The translations under genes were made by a program, and so were the position numbers. DNA of 64,000 nucleotides, from positions 189,130,380 through 189,194,379 of the forward strand of contig CM035420.1 in the NCBI GenBank assembly GCA_020310875.1. Reading direction: 5' to 3'. Source of the stretch: Ceratopteris richardii. Lineage: Eukaryota; Streptophyta; Polypodiopsida; Polypodiales; Pteridaceae. The notes beneath the pieces were generated by a model that saw only the letters and a program-made list of their open reading frames with translations, was not told the DNA's origin and made no database searches. Every line of letters starts with the position of its first letter. Position 1 is the first letter of the stretch. Shown here piece after piece: positions 36,689 to 49,144 of the stretch.

Positions 36689-37700
36689 ATACTTCAGTGA
36701 ACACGATACACGATACCTGGACAACCACGATACACGATCTGTGACAAGTATCGCGATCGATGAATGCACGATACACGAGGGCACGATACTCGATACTTCC
36801 AAAGACGATACTCGATACACGATACTTGGTGAAATATCGCGATCGAAGAAAAAGGATACACGATATACGATCTCTAGTAAATATCGCGATCGATAGAACA
36901 CGATACACGATATACGATCTCTGGCAAATATCGCGATCGATAGAACACGATACACGATACTCGGAGAGACACGATACTCGATACACGATATTTGGGAAAT
37001 ATCATGATACTCAACCACAGGAGATCACGATACTTGTCAGGTATCACGATACTCGACCGCGGGAGAACACGATACTTGACCCTTTTTCAAATTTTTTGCT
37101 AGATTTTTTGCTTTTGATTCAAGACAGTGGTTCTCCTGGTTTTTCTACCCTCTCCTCACCCTCTGTATCACCCAAAACACACATTCTACCCCCTGTAAAT
37201 CCTCCACGATACCTAACGCAGATCGTTTTTCTCTGGAAACTTGATTTACAGGTAAGTAATCACAACAAAACAGTAATGTGCTCACCTTGGAAACTTTTCC
37301 AACTCTTTTATCACTCCCCCTTGCTCTGCGCAGCTCCCAAACTCCTCTCTCGCTGAAAACGATACTCGCTGAAATCTGCTCACGATACTTGCTCAAAAAC
37401 AAATGACTTGGACAACTCGATTTTTGGCTTTTATACTTTAGAACTTTCCTTCACTAAAAAATCAAAGGAACAAAGACTGAAAAGCTACTCTACTTACTGA
37501 ACCTACTCCCTTACTCCTCCTACTCTTACTCACTCCACTCACTTCCTAGACTAATAACTCACTACACACACTCCAAGAATGAGAAGTAGTAAGTGCGGCT
37601 GAAAATGACTTACCAAAGAAGAGAAAATCACCACTCCTCCTCTCGCTTCAATGCAAAAAGCTACTTACCATCACACGAATGCCTCGGTTTGATTCGACAC
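36689..37700 (-). other. Leader of element A with CGATAC/TATCGCGATCGA repeats
   Basis: About 1 kb next to the A primer site. From 36700 to 37080 it holds many ACGATACACGATAC units and four copies of TATCGCGATCGA at irregular spacing. The rest is non-coding and pyrimidine-rich. No gene seen. Confidence 0.8.
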
Positions 37701-37718
37701 TCCTCGGCAACGGCGCCA
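37701..37718 (-). other. Primer binding site of element A (tRNA-Asp type)
   Basis: The minus strand reads TGGCGCCGTTGCCGAGGA, seven AT-rich bases inside the LTR. Confidence 0.9.
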
Positions 37719-37725
37719 AAAAACG

Positions 37726-38616
37726 TGTTGACCTAAGCACTAACTTAGGGACTTGTGGAGAAAGAGACTATACCTCAATCCCCCTCAAGTGCATATAGTG
37801 GGGATTCACGCTTTAATTATCAATCCGATGAGTATACAAACCTAGCCGAGTGTATGGGGACATGCATTCAAATGATGATCAATGCAAATGAACTACTCAA
37901 AGAGTGCAAACAAGGTAAAGACTGATCCAAACAAGCTTCAACTGTCAGTTATGGTGTCACGATACTTGGAAGAGCAGCCAATAGTAAATTGAGCTTTTCT
38001 CTCAGCTCCGAACTCCAAATATAGCAAATAGCATATGCGTTTCGAAGCTCTCGAGAAGATGCATCCAATGGTGGTGGTCTCACTCAATTCTGACACTCGT
38101 ACTTCAAGTTATGAGCAAAACACTGAGTCATGGGAAAACCTTCCTACACTTCAGCATTTCCTACACTTCGCACACACCTTAACAACAACAAACAAACACT
38201 TTCATGGATAGACAACACTTCCTAACACTCTTTCCAAGCAACACACATGCACACAGACTCACAAAGAAGAAGATACAGAGAGGAGAAGACACAAATTCGA
38301 ATTTTTGTGCTCTTGATTCTCACAATGGCAAAAAGTCTTTACAAAGAGTCACAAATTGACTTATATACTTGTGCCCTAAAAATGGTCCTTTCACACAAGA
38401 GACCGGCACTTTATTAACTAAAGACTAATTTCCTACTAATTTACATGGGTAAGCTTCTAATCTTCTGTGGGGATGCATCTAGAGGACTCCTCTGGTGCAT
38501 TTACATCGGAAAATATATTACAAGAATGGTTATAATACAAAAATTGGGTGTCCAAATCGGAAAAATTTTGGGGCCCGTCTTTTTCTCTGCCTTGTGCTCT
38601 CTTTAGCTCTGCAACA
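37726..38616 (-). repeat. 5' LTR of element A
   Basis: 891 bp, same ends and length as the copy at 13048-13938, about 2.8% diverged by eye. It ends next to CAAGC, which partly repeats the left flank CAAGT. Confidence 0.95.
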
Positions 38617-40262
38617 CAAGCATAGTGAGTACAACCAATCACGAATCAAAAGATCAATGGATCTTGAAAAAAGAAAACCCTAAGTGAAGTGTTTTCCTTG
38701 ATTTAGGGACAAAATTATTTAAAAAAATCCATAAAATTTAGTAAAATTACAAACAAATTTCTTTTTCTTAATGAAGTTTTTTATCGGGTGTGTGTTGAAT
38801 AGTGGAAGAGAATAAGTTGAAGAAAGTTTTAGAAAATCAAAATATATGAAGTAAAAGTAAAGAAATGGTTGTTTCTTTTTTCAGTTCTAATCTCTTTTGA
38901 ATAGTTGAGTGGTGAATAATTACAGGTGATAATTGATTTGGAGTTGTTGAAGAACATTGGAGAAGATCAAGTGGGAAGAAACCTCAAAAATTGCAAAATT
39001 AGGGAATTTCATAAAAAACAAGATTCTCATCTCAGAATCGTGATTTTCAGTAAGATAATGAATTTGACTCAATTGCACTGATTGGGCATCAAGGTAAGTC
39101 AATTTAGGTTTCATAAGTTGCACAATTGAAGGAAATCAAAATTTTAGTAAGAATTGAGCACCAAATTATCAAATTTGGGGATCGGACACAAAATCGCGAT
39201 TTTCATCAGTAAAAGGAAGCATGAAAATTTTGTTGAAGGGACAAGATCTTATAAAGAAAAAATCACAAATTTGCATAGGAACAGGACTTATTAAATTGGG
39301 AACTCAAATTTGTTAAAAGTCACTCACAATCGCGATTGTCTGAAGCCTATAAAAGCACAAATTCATTTCAAACAAGTCATTGAGTGAGAGAGTGAGTGAG
39401 GAGAGTAGCAGCAGAATCACGATTCCCTTCAGAACTCAAAATTTTTGGGAACTTTGAATCAAGCTGCAAGGTAACTATCTCTATATTGATTTTCTACATT
39501 AATTCAAGTTGAAAATATCTTGTTAGAAAAAGAAAATCACAAAAGCCACTAAAAATACAGAATCGTGATTTTTACATTTTTTGGACTTCTTGCATTATAT
39601 GTTGTTATTTTCTTTTGAGTTCTTTATTGCATGCTAATTTTTTGGTTAGGCGCTTCTAATGGTGTGAGTAGAAAATAAAAAATTAAAATCCAAAAAAATT
39701 GTATGATCTTGCATAGAATCGCGATTCTGTGCAAAAATTCAAAATCGTGATCTTCATAACAGGATTTTCATCAGAAAATCGTGTTTTATATGATTGTGAG
39801 CAATCACAATTGTCTAGGATTCTCATAATCGTGAAAAACATGATTCTCACTCAGAATCGTGAAAAAACATGATTCTCACTCAAACTCGTGGAAAACACGA
39901 TTCTCACTCAGAATCGTGAAAAACACGATTCTCATTCAGAATCATAAAAAACACGATTCTCACTCAGAATAGTGAAAAAACACAATTCTCACTCAGAATC
40001 GTGGGAAAACACAATTCTCACTCAGAATCATGAAAAACATGATTCTCACTTAGAATCGTGGAAAACACGATTCTCACTCAGAATCGTGGAAAACACAATT
40101 CTCACTCACAATCTTGGAAAACACGATTCTCAGTCAGAATCATGGAAAACACGATTCTCACTCAAAATTGTGAAAAAACACGATTCTCACTCAAGATCAT
40201 GGAAAACACAATTTTTAGTTTATTAAACTAAAATCTTCATATTCTTGCAGAAAAAAATACAC
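38617..40262 (+). other. Leader of element D, second part
   Basis: AT-rich, non-coding continuation of the leader left of element A. Scattered AATCGTGATT and AATCGCGATT motifs give way to an ordered minisatellite at 39820-40215, directly before gag. Confidence 0.7.
39820..40215. repeat. Minisatellite with AATCGTG-AAAA-CACGATT hairpin units
   Basis: About 14 imperfect copies of a 28-29-base unit: GAATCGTGGAAAACACGATT followed by CTCACTCA. Each unit is itself a small inverted repeat, AATCGTG against CACGATT. Ends about 55 bases before the gag start of element D. Confidence 0.93.
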
Positions 40263-40270
40263 ATGAGTGG

Positions 40271-42230
40271 ATGATTCTGAGATCTGGTAATAAGCTTCCT
40301 ATACCTTATACACAAGAGTTAATAGGGAAGGAGATACAATCAAGTGAACTACAAGAAAGGGAATTGGGACAGACAATTAACATGGAAAATTTAAATGAGA
40401 CAAATGAAACTCAACATACTAGTGATTTTAGAAATATCCTCAAATACATGTATACAAATAGGTTTGGAGCCTATGTGTATCAAGATGGCATGCATAAGTT
40501 TCTCATTAGGTTGAGAAACTTAGAAATTCCTTTGAATTTAATGCTAGTAGCACAATTTAGGGATGGTAGATATGAGGATAGACAAGGATGTGTATACATA
40601 TTTGCACAAGATCCTGAAAATTCTAATGATTTAGGTCAATGTGCAGACAAGAGACCTTGGGATCAAGACCTGGGTCAAACAGACTTACATAGAAAAAATG
40701 AAAATCATACTCCTACTGAACCACAAAAAGGCAGGAGATTACACACTTCTCCAAATCCTTTTGAAAGGGAAGCAGAGGGAATACCTGATTTTCCCATTAG
40801 AAGGAGACAACAGTGGCAAAACCATGGAAGAATGCTTAGGCCTTATCAAGTAGCTAAATGCATGAAAAATCAATATGAAGGATATTTAGATCCTCATGCT
40901 CATGCTGCAAAATTCAGACAATTGATTAGGGCAGAAGAAGCATAGGATTACAAAGTTCAATTTGAAGCATTTGGTCTAACCCTAATTGGACTTGCATTAT
41001 CTTGGTTCATTCCATTGACAAAAGAAATGTACCGAGAGATGGAATCATTCCTTGAAGCCTTTATAGGAGAATTCTCCAAAACTGGGATTAAACATAGTAT
41101 AGCTACACTAATACATAGCTTCAAACAACAAAAAGATGAAAATGTGAGGGAAGTTGCTAGGAGATTCAAGCAATTCATTGATAGATGTCCAAAAGAGGAG
41201 GTACCTTCAATGGCAAGACAAGTGTCTTTGTTCATAGAAGGATTGAGGAGTGCACAATTAAGAACTCTGGTGTATTATAGAAGATGTTCTGATCTAGGGG
41301 CCTATGTGAAAGAGGCAATAGATTTAGAGGATAATAGAGGACAAGATTTATTGGCATTTGATCAACCAAGAACAAACGAAGACAGAATCCCACCAATCGA
41401 AGAGTTAGCACAAGCCATTGCTAAAGCCCTAGAAGTTAGCACTAAAACAAAAATTGATTAACACCAGAATATCAACCAATAAGAAGTGCTATAATTGCGG
41501 AGAGAATCATCTGGTCCAACAGTGTCCATATCACAAACCTCAACATCTGCAAGACAGGAGAACACTCAAATATTGTACCTTAGAGAAAAAGCGGACAAAC
41601 CATACTAGAGAGGAATGCTTTTACAATAAACAAGTTGTCAAAGAAAGAGAATATATGAATCAACACAATATACAAAGAGAATGTGGATTTTCTGAACAAC
41701 CAAGACCTGTATTGGGGCAACAACCACCATTACCTACAAATGTAGTACCAGTAAAATACACACTTGTAGAAGAGGAAAGTCCAAGAACCAGATCATCTTA
41801 CAAGGAGGATTACCATTTATGTGATGGATATCAGGAAGATTGGGAGGGATATGAACAAAGAGAACCAGAACTGCAAGCCTTAGATTTGGGAAATGGGAGA
41901 ATAGAAATGGACACAACCACGTTCATGTATAGGAGGCCAGAAGATAACCTGTTATAGATGTGGGGGGGAACACTTTATTAGAGATTGACCACAACCTCCA
42001 ACACTAAGAATAGAAGGAGCTTATTGTAAGGATTGTGGCATGGAGCTTTTGATAAGAGATTGTCCAAGAAACCCTCAAAAAGAACAAAACACATCCAGTA
42101 ACATACCATTAAAAGCAATTAACATAATGGAGCAAGAAGAATTAAGTGACAATGGACAAGTAGCTGTAAATGCCATAACAAGAGCTCAAGCTAAGCAACT
42201 AAGCATCAAAATTGAGACACACACATAGGA
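40271..42230 (+). mobile_element. Gag and zinc-knuckle region of element D
   Basis: Starts MILRSGNKLPIPYTQ, with MYTNRFGAYVYQDG (about 40448) and the gag core YQVAKCMKNQYEGYLDP to AIDLEDNRGQD (about 40840-41340). Four knuckle-type motifs follow between 41484 and 42066, for example CYNCGENHLVQQC and CTLEKKRTNHTREEC, in the same order as in element C. Broken. Confidence 0.85.
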
Positions 42231-42839
42231 CAACAAGAGAAATTCATTTACAAAAGAAAAGAAAAACAGACAAAAAGGGAGATGGGAAAAAAAGATGAGA
42301 GCGGGTAAAAATCTAACCCTAGAAGAGGAAACTATAGGTGACTCAAACAATAGTCAACAACAAAATACACAGACACAAGATGGGTTAAAAAATTCAAAAT
42401 GTTTGGAGACTCTAATAGAAGCCTATAAAGGTAGAATTCAAGATGGACCAAATCCTATAGATCATGTGCTATTTTATCCAATGCCAAATATAGAGGATGA
42501 GAGAATGCAGAGCTATAAACAAATCATACAGGAAGCACAACACAAGTTTGAAGAGATAGACAATCATAAAAAAATGATTGAAGAGTCAAATGCAACAAAA
42601 ATCAGGGAACATTTAGTTCAGGAAGAAAACTCACAAATAACCTTCCAAATCAATTTAGACAAACACTGTACAATTCTATATCAAACCACAATGGAAGAGT
42701 TAGTAAAACAAAATCCTCATTTACAACATAATATGAAGAATTGGGAAACAAAGTCACATTGCCTAGATTCAAAACCATAGGAAACGGAAGAATTGTTGTA
42801 CATACCTATTGATTAGATAGGAGGATACTGTGAGGGAGA

Positions 42840-43010
42840 AGAAGGGAACTCAACTTTGAGAATACAATTTGGTAATAATCATGCCAAGGAAATATTAGAT
42901 AGTGGATCTGGAGTAGCAATAATAACTAAACAAACGTGGGAGAAATGGGGAGGGAATGAGCTGACACCTACCAAAATGAGATTACAACTCGTAGATGGAC
43001 ACATAGAAAC
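42840..43010 (+). mobile_element. Protease fragment of element D
   Basis: IQFGNNHAKEILDSGSGVAI and then MRLQLVDGHIETP match the canonical protease of element C. The sequence that should follow (rest of protease, RT, RNase H, integrase) is not present in D. Confidence 0.8.
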
Positions 43011-43199
43011 ACCAAAGGAGCCTCATCCACCCCAAACAAGCAAAGAGCAACTCTATTCATACTTGACTCAAGGCAATGATAAGAGTGCAATTTATGAAGC
43101 TCAGTATCAAAAGATGTTGGAAAATTATTCATGTAAAGCAACTGATTGGATACAAGAGGAGATGGAACATTATGAGGAATTACATGACCAGATGATGGT

Positions 43200-46062
43200 A
43201 GCAAAAACTGAGGAAGTATTTGTGAGAAAAGAAGTGGAATTATTGGCTTATTTCAAAGAATTATAAGGACCTCTAGAAGCCAGAACTATAGTGGTGGTGA
43301 AAAGGAAAATCCAGAAAAAGTCTGCTCAGAAAAAGAAACCAACCAAGAAGGATAAAGGTAAGGCTATTGAGCATGAGATTGTTGAAGAGATAGTAAGGAC
43401 ACCATCAGTAGAAAAGAATCAGAAGGAATCAGTTGATAAGGAAGAATGAAGTGAGGATAAAAAAGGAGAATTTGGAATAGCTGCTTCTTCAAATTTCTCA
43501 TCTGATTCAGAGAGTGATATTGAGAATTTTCTCTTAAAGAGTTTAAACCTCTCAGTACCAAGTACACCAGTTGAAATGGTACAAGCATCAGAAAAAAAAC
43601 AAAACATCAGAAGAATTGAGCCAAAATTCAAAGGGAATACAAATTTGTGAAGAGTCAACAAAACAAATTCAGTGGTGGATTGGTAGACACAGGGCTTAAA
43701 ACCATTTGGACTAAACCTTCACAACAACCTTATTGTCAACCATATGAGGAAAATCAAGAATTGGAAGGAAGAGAAAAGTCATACAACCAGTTGCATAGCA
43801 AAGGGAATAGAGGTAAAGGTGAAGAAGAGGCTGAAGTACAAAAGGAGACAGAATTCAAGAAGCACAATGAGGGGAATACAGAAGCAGAAGTAAATCAAAG
43901 AATAGAGGAGGTACTCCTTGATTTGGGTCATAAAGAAGATCACATAGATAGAGATAATCAAGAAAGGGAAGTGGAAACAGATCTTATGGATATAGATGAA
44001 CAAGTAATGGAAGGAAAGGAGCAATCCTTGAATGATCAAATAGGAAATCATACGGATTGGAAGAAGGAATCAATGATATTATAGGAAAAAGAAGTCCAAG
44101 AAGGGGAGTTACAAGTCATTCAGCAGAAACAAAAGGAAATTGATGTAAAGGAGGTAGAAACAATAAAAGAAGAAATAGAAGCTGGAAAGGAAAAGAATCA
44201 GACAACATGTTATGAGGAGGTGGATACAGAGGAGGATGAATTTAAGGAAGAGAAACAAATAGAAGTAAAGCAATTATAATTGGAAACTGGTCTTGAAAGA
44301 ATACCTAAAGATATCAGATCTGCGTGTAAAATCATTATAAGCAACATAGAGCAATTTAGACCTTCTAACAGAAATATGATCATATCAGGGATGGTTGCTG
44401 AATCAGAATTTGTAAAAGGAAGCAGAATTATTATTGAGCAGAAGAAAGAAAAGGAGCAGCTAGAGGAATATATAAGAGTAGTACAGGAAAAGAATGAAAT
44501 TTTGAGTTTTCATTAGAAGCATAGGAAGTTCAAAATCAGAATAATATTCAGTTTCTTGAGACCAAATGTACTAAACAGTTGGAGCATAGCAATAAGATAG
44601 AAATGGAATTGAAGAAATTGGAAGGCAAGTTTAGAACACTCCAAAGCTCATATCAGATAATGGTCAAAGCCAATGAGGACATAAATAAGTTGTTGATGTA
44701 GGGAGGACAAATGAAAGGAGGAAGTCAGACTGCACAAATGACTTAGGAGGAAAGAGAAACAATGAATAAAGAAATTCAAAGGTTGTAGGAAGAACTTAAA
44801 GAAGTCAAGGAAATGGAGAAACAAGCTAGTATGCATATTGCAACTGCCATGAAGGGGTATAACAAATTACATCTGGATATAGACAAAGAAAGGAGTGAAT
44901 GGAGATCAGAGAGAGAATTGTTGGTATCTCATAATCAAGAATTAATGAAGATAGTTAAGGAGTTACAAAAAAATTTGGAAATTCAACAAGGAAAAGTTGA
45001 GGAACAAGTAGTGACCACATAAGCAGGGGAGCAAGAATTAGGAGAGGATAATAGATTTCAGAGGAAAAAAATATTGAGGATTATTCAGATGAATTTGTAC
45101 AAATGCTTCTGACAAATAGGGAATCAAGGATGACATTCATAAGGAAGATGCATGATGAATATGAAAATCAAATTGTAAAGTTTGCTCTGAAGAATGGAGT
45201 AAGTTCAGATCAACATCATTGGGCAGCAGATGGTCTAAGGATACCTTTCTGTATGATTCTGGAAAGTGTCAAGAATTATCAGACTACAAGAGTAGGGCTA
45301 CCACCAAATAAACATTTGGAGTATGAAGAAGATATCAATGTCACTAAAGACTTATTTGAAAAAGCTATCCCTAAATGGAGGAATAGATGGTTGGATGCCA
45401 ACAAGGAATGCAAAAAGATCTGGAAAGAAGCACCATTGCAATTAAAGATAAATCTAGCTTATTGCCCGGTAGCTAGAAGAAAAGAGTGGACAATATTTTG
45501 GGAAAGAAGAAATGCAGGGCAAATTCCAGCAAAATGGCTAAACTTTCCAAAGATTGCAGGACCAAAAGTAGGATCTTGGCCAACCAAGAAATAAATGATT
45601 GATACAGCAGAATCTGTCATAGCCACATATAAAGATGTGAATGATCCAACCTGTATACTATTAGTCAGAATAATGCAACTTATAGTGGCATGCATAGAAA
45701 CCTTCACAGATACAGAAGTACGAACCCTTAATTATATTGGATTCAATTCACCTACAGATGCTCTACTTTTTTATGTAAGCAAAACGCCATACAGAATCTG
45801 TTTAATGGCATACTACAACAAAACTGTATTTTTGGGAAGTCATTATCTTCAAATCTTTGAGGATGCTTTTGATTATGGGTTCTGAAAGGGAATCTGAAAT
45901 TTTTGGGAATCTGTCAGTAGTTACAAAATCCACACTTATTGCATATGAAGCTGCATACACAGAATATTTGAAAAAAGATGTGATAGACAGACCAGAGGCA
46001 GCAATCCAATGGAGAAAAGCTTTGTTCGAGATGGTGAATAATTTTTGTCAGAAGACATAAAA
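43200..46062 (+). mobile_element. Third coding region of element D
   Basis: A K/E-rich, low-complexity stretch (43300-44300) and a long coiled coil (about 44300-45020) lead to a conserved C-terminal domain (45103-46060). The domain has motifs IPKWRNRWLDAN, NLAYCPVARRKEWTIFWERR, AKWLNFP, YIGFNSPTDA and YLQIFEDAF. The same domain ends the third region of element B. No membrane segment or signal peptide. Function unknown; broken. Confidence 0.72.
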
Positions 46063-46065
46063 GTC

Positions 46066-46110
46066 TAGGAGGGGAAGAATGTTAGAGGAAGCAATTTTTG
46101 AAGGAAATTA
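46066..46110 (+). repeat. Purine tract and start of 3' LTR of element D
   Basis: TCTAGGAGGGGAAGAA is followed by TGTTAGAGGAAGC at 46080. Only a few tens of bases of LTR remain before gag-like sequence of element E. Confidence 0.55.
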
Positions 46111-46128
46111 TTTGTAATTTGGCACGGT

Positions 46129-46700
46129 ATGCCTGCACAACCCTATTGGGCACAAGGAGGTGCTCAATTCTCAACCAATGTAATGGTGGAAGCTCCCAAC
46201 CAAGGTAACAACTACAATCAAAGACCTAGAGGTAATTATGGAAATCGGCCTACAAGGCCAATTATCTATTTCACGTGTGGAGAGTATGGTCATTATCAAA
46301 GTAAATGCACCCTGCCAGAAAATGCTTCCCCTTATAAGAATTTCCTAGAGGCCAATGATCATTATACAAATTGTAGCCCACAAAAAAAAAAGAATCTACA
46401 TCTGGGCCCCATCTCCAAATGATCTCAGTAAATAATCATGGAGCAGTAGAAGGAGCCACTGTTGTACAATCACCATCCACTAGAGTGGTACACTTAGAAG
46501 AAATCAACTCCATGGTCATGCAGACAAGAAGCAAAGGGAAAATTCTAGAAGAACCAAACCAAGGATCAAATTCTTGTGGAAGTGACAAAGATCAAAGGGG
46601 ACATCAGAGAAAATTAGATATATGTGAAGATGCCAAACAAGAGAAAGGAAGTTCAACAAAATGGGAAGAGGTAACATGAAAAGAAGATTTTCCAAAAACT
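46129..46700 (+). mobile_element. Gag C-terminal region of element E
   Basis: A Q/G/N-rich stretch (AQGGAQFSTNVMVEAPNQG) precedes a knuckle-like CGEYGHYQSKC near 46280, then LEEINSMVMQTRSKGKI, a spacer text common in plant Gypsy Gag-Pol. Upstream Gag was not found. Confidence 0.6.
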
Positions 46701-46979
46701 AATGGTTTTATTGGAAATGCATATTGTCGGGCCCACAAGGAACTTGAGAAATCAAACATCAAAATTGACCTTAGGGAATCAGGAGCTTCAAGGTTATTCA
46801 AGTCAATTATAACAGAGGTTAGTATTCTTAAGTTGATAAAGATGGATGCAAAATTTAGGTATGAAGTACTGCAAATTATTGATGAGGCTTCCTCATCCAC
46901 CTTGGTTGCCAAGACTACTGCCTTAGGCCAAAGGAAGGGTGTAGAAGAAGCATCGTTCAACGACTATAAGAGTCCCAGA

Positions 46980-48970
46980 CTGATAGTAACAATTTGGAGC
47001 TTACACATATATATTTAGAGGAGGGTCTAGATCATCAAGGGAACACCAACATGATGCAATCAATTGGCATTTGCATGGAACAAGAAATGGAGGACCAACC
47101 ACAATTAGAGTTCGAGGAGGAAGAAGACATTCTAAATTGGCTGCAAGCAGGCAACTCTTCCTCTTCTTTTGGAGTTTTTCTAAATAATTCTTGCACAGAT
47201 GAATGTTATGATCACAGACCACAGAAGGGGGAGGAAGACACCCCTCAAGCACAACTTGGAGGAGGATGCAACAACAACAGAGAAGGAAGTTACTAAAGTT
47301 AAAGACAAGGTAAAACATACTAGTGAGGAATGTTCTTTGCCAATTCAAGAAATCCGTGCAGGATGGATGCAAGACAAAGAGGAATACATTGAAATCCAGA
47401 ACACTCCTGCTTATGCAACAATGCAAGAAAAGCTATTGGAAGAAAACAAGTTTGGAGATGAGAATGTAGATACCATGGTACAGAGAAACCCTATCAAAGA
47501 AGTACAATTAGGCACTCAAGAAAATAATCATCCAGTTTTGGTGGCCACTTGGTTGTGGACCCACCCACAACTACTTGAAAAGGTAAAATCTTTCTTGACC
47601 AACTATGCAGATGTTTTTGCATGGAATTATAAAGACGTAGAAGGATTTTTTGCCAATTATGGAGAGCATAGAATCCCTCTTGTTGATGGAGCCAAACCAA
47701 TAAGAGGAAAGAGTTATAGACTTAACCTAAAATATGCCGAAGCTGTTTATGTGGAAATACAGAAGATGGAGGATGCAAGAATCATCATTCCTCTGGAACA
47801 CTCAGAATGGCTTTCACCAATGGTTATAGTACCAAAGAAGAATACCAACAAAGTCAGGATTTGTGTTGACTTTAGAGCACTCAACAAGATGACCATTCTA
47901 GATGGATTCCCCATGCCTTTTGTAGAGCAAGTCATTGAAGAAGTGGTTGGACATGCATTATAAAGCTTTATGGATGGCTTTAGTGGCTATAATCAAATAT
48001 CCATCCACCTAGAGGATCATGAAAAGACTCCTTTTATCACACCTTGGAGAATATATGTGTATGTAAAAATGCCATTTGGACTCAAAAATGCTCCAACCAC
48101 CTTTAACAGGACTGTCAACCTCATTTTTGGACCCTTATTGCTAGAAACACTCAAAATTTTCATGGATGATTTTTCTTCATTTTCAGGATCTCACAAAGAG
48201 ACCCCTTTGGATTGCTTGGACCATCACTTGAGACAGCTATAGAATGTTTTTAAGAGATGCAGGGAGACTAAACTAAAGCTAAACCCAAACAAATATCATT
48301 TCCTCGTGACAGAAGGAACCCTCTTGGGACATGTGGTGTGTGCTAAAGGTATGGCTCCAGATCCTGATAAAATTATTTCTATACTAAAGTTACCTAAACC
48401 CAAATCTCCTAAAGAGATTCAAAGCTTCTTGGGGCATACTGGGTACCATAGAAGATTTATCAAAATGTATGCAAAGATAGCCAGGCCACTAGCTAGACTT
48501 ACAGGTAAAGAAGTACCCTTTAAATGGGAAGAAGAAGAAGAGAATGCTTATCAGACATTAACCTCCAAATTGGTGGCTGCACCAATTCTTATCACACCAG
48601 ATTGGTCAAATACTTTTCATGCACATGTAGATGCCAGTGCATATGTAGTGGGTGCAGTTTTAGCTCAACGTAGTGAAGAATACAAACTTGACAGACCCAT
48701 TCAGTATGCTAGTCAAATTTTGACTAAGGATGAAAAAATTTATAGCACCACAGAAAGGGAGGCCCTAGCAATGGTTTTCCTTGTACAAAAGTTTCTTCAT
48801 TATTTGCTAGGTGTGAAATGTGTTATCATCACTGATCATCAACCACTCAGGTATTTATTGAATAAGCCACAAGCAACAAGGAGGATATGGAGGTGATTAC
48901 TTTTGTTCCAGGAATTTGATTTTTTCGTAGTCCATAGACCAAGTAAAGAAAATGTCAAGGTAGATCACCT
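46980..48970 (+). mobile_element. RT and RNase H of element E
   Basis: VFAWNYKDVEGF (near 47617), LSPMVIVPKKNTNKVRICV, FMDGFSGYNQISIH and MPFGLKNAPTTFNR lead to the catalytic FMDDF (near 48160). RNase H motifs are FHAHVDASAYVVGAVLA, TEREALAMVF, ITDHQPLRYL and, in the connection region, KENVKVDHLFR. Broken. Confidence 0.88.
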
Positions 48971-49144
48971 ATTCAGGATCAACATGATGGATCAAGCAAT
49001 TGGAGTAAATGATGATTTTCCAGATGCTAATCTGTTTGCTGTACAAGCTCAAGGTTGGTATGATGATGTCAAGAATTTTATTAAAACTGGATTGTATCTA
49101 GAGAAGGCAAGTGTTGTGCAAAGAAAGAGACTGCTAATCAAAAG

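Larger units (their letters stand above)
13048..38616 (-). mobile_element. Gypsy element A: 25.6 kb between and including its LTRs, hosting B and C
   Basis: The LTRs 13048-13938 and 37726-38616 are both exactly 891 bp and differ at about 25 positions by eye (2.8%). The primer site at 37701-37718 reads TGGCGCCGTTGCCGAGGA on the minus strand (tRNA-Asp), and a purine tract AGAGGGGGAGAG adjoins the left LTR, so A points leftward. Flanks CAAGT/CAAGC match at 4 of 5 bases and A sits in the leader of D. Sequence attributable to A itself is only about 13939-14233 and 36689-37725; the rest belongs to elements B and C. No coding region can be assigned to A. Confidence 0.9.
12071..46110 (+). mobile_element. 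Gypsy element D (plus strand), split by element A, broken
   Basis: A tRNA-Asp-type primer site at 12469-12488, a leader interrupted at 13047/38617 by element A, a gag region from about 40271, a protease fragment, and a coiled-coil third coding region to about 46060 all read in one direction. A purine tract TAGGAGGGGAAGAA then runs into TGTTAGAGGAAGC at 46080, the expected start of a 3' LTR. The 5' LTR start is uncertain; TGTTAGATTG at 12071 is a candidate, and the LTR end near 12456 is better supported. RT, RNase H and integrase are absent, and there are more than ten breaks. Its 3' LTR is cut short where element E begins. Confidence 0.75.
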
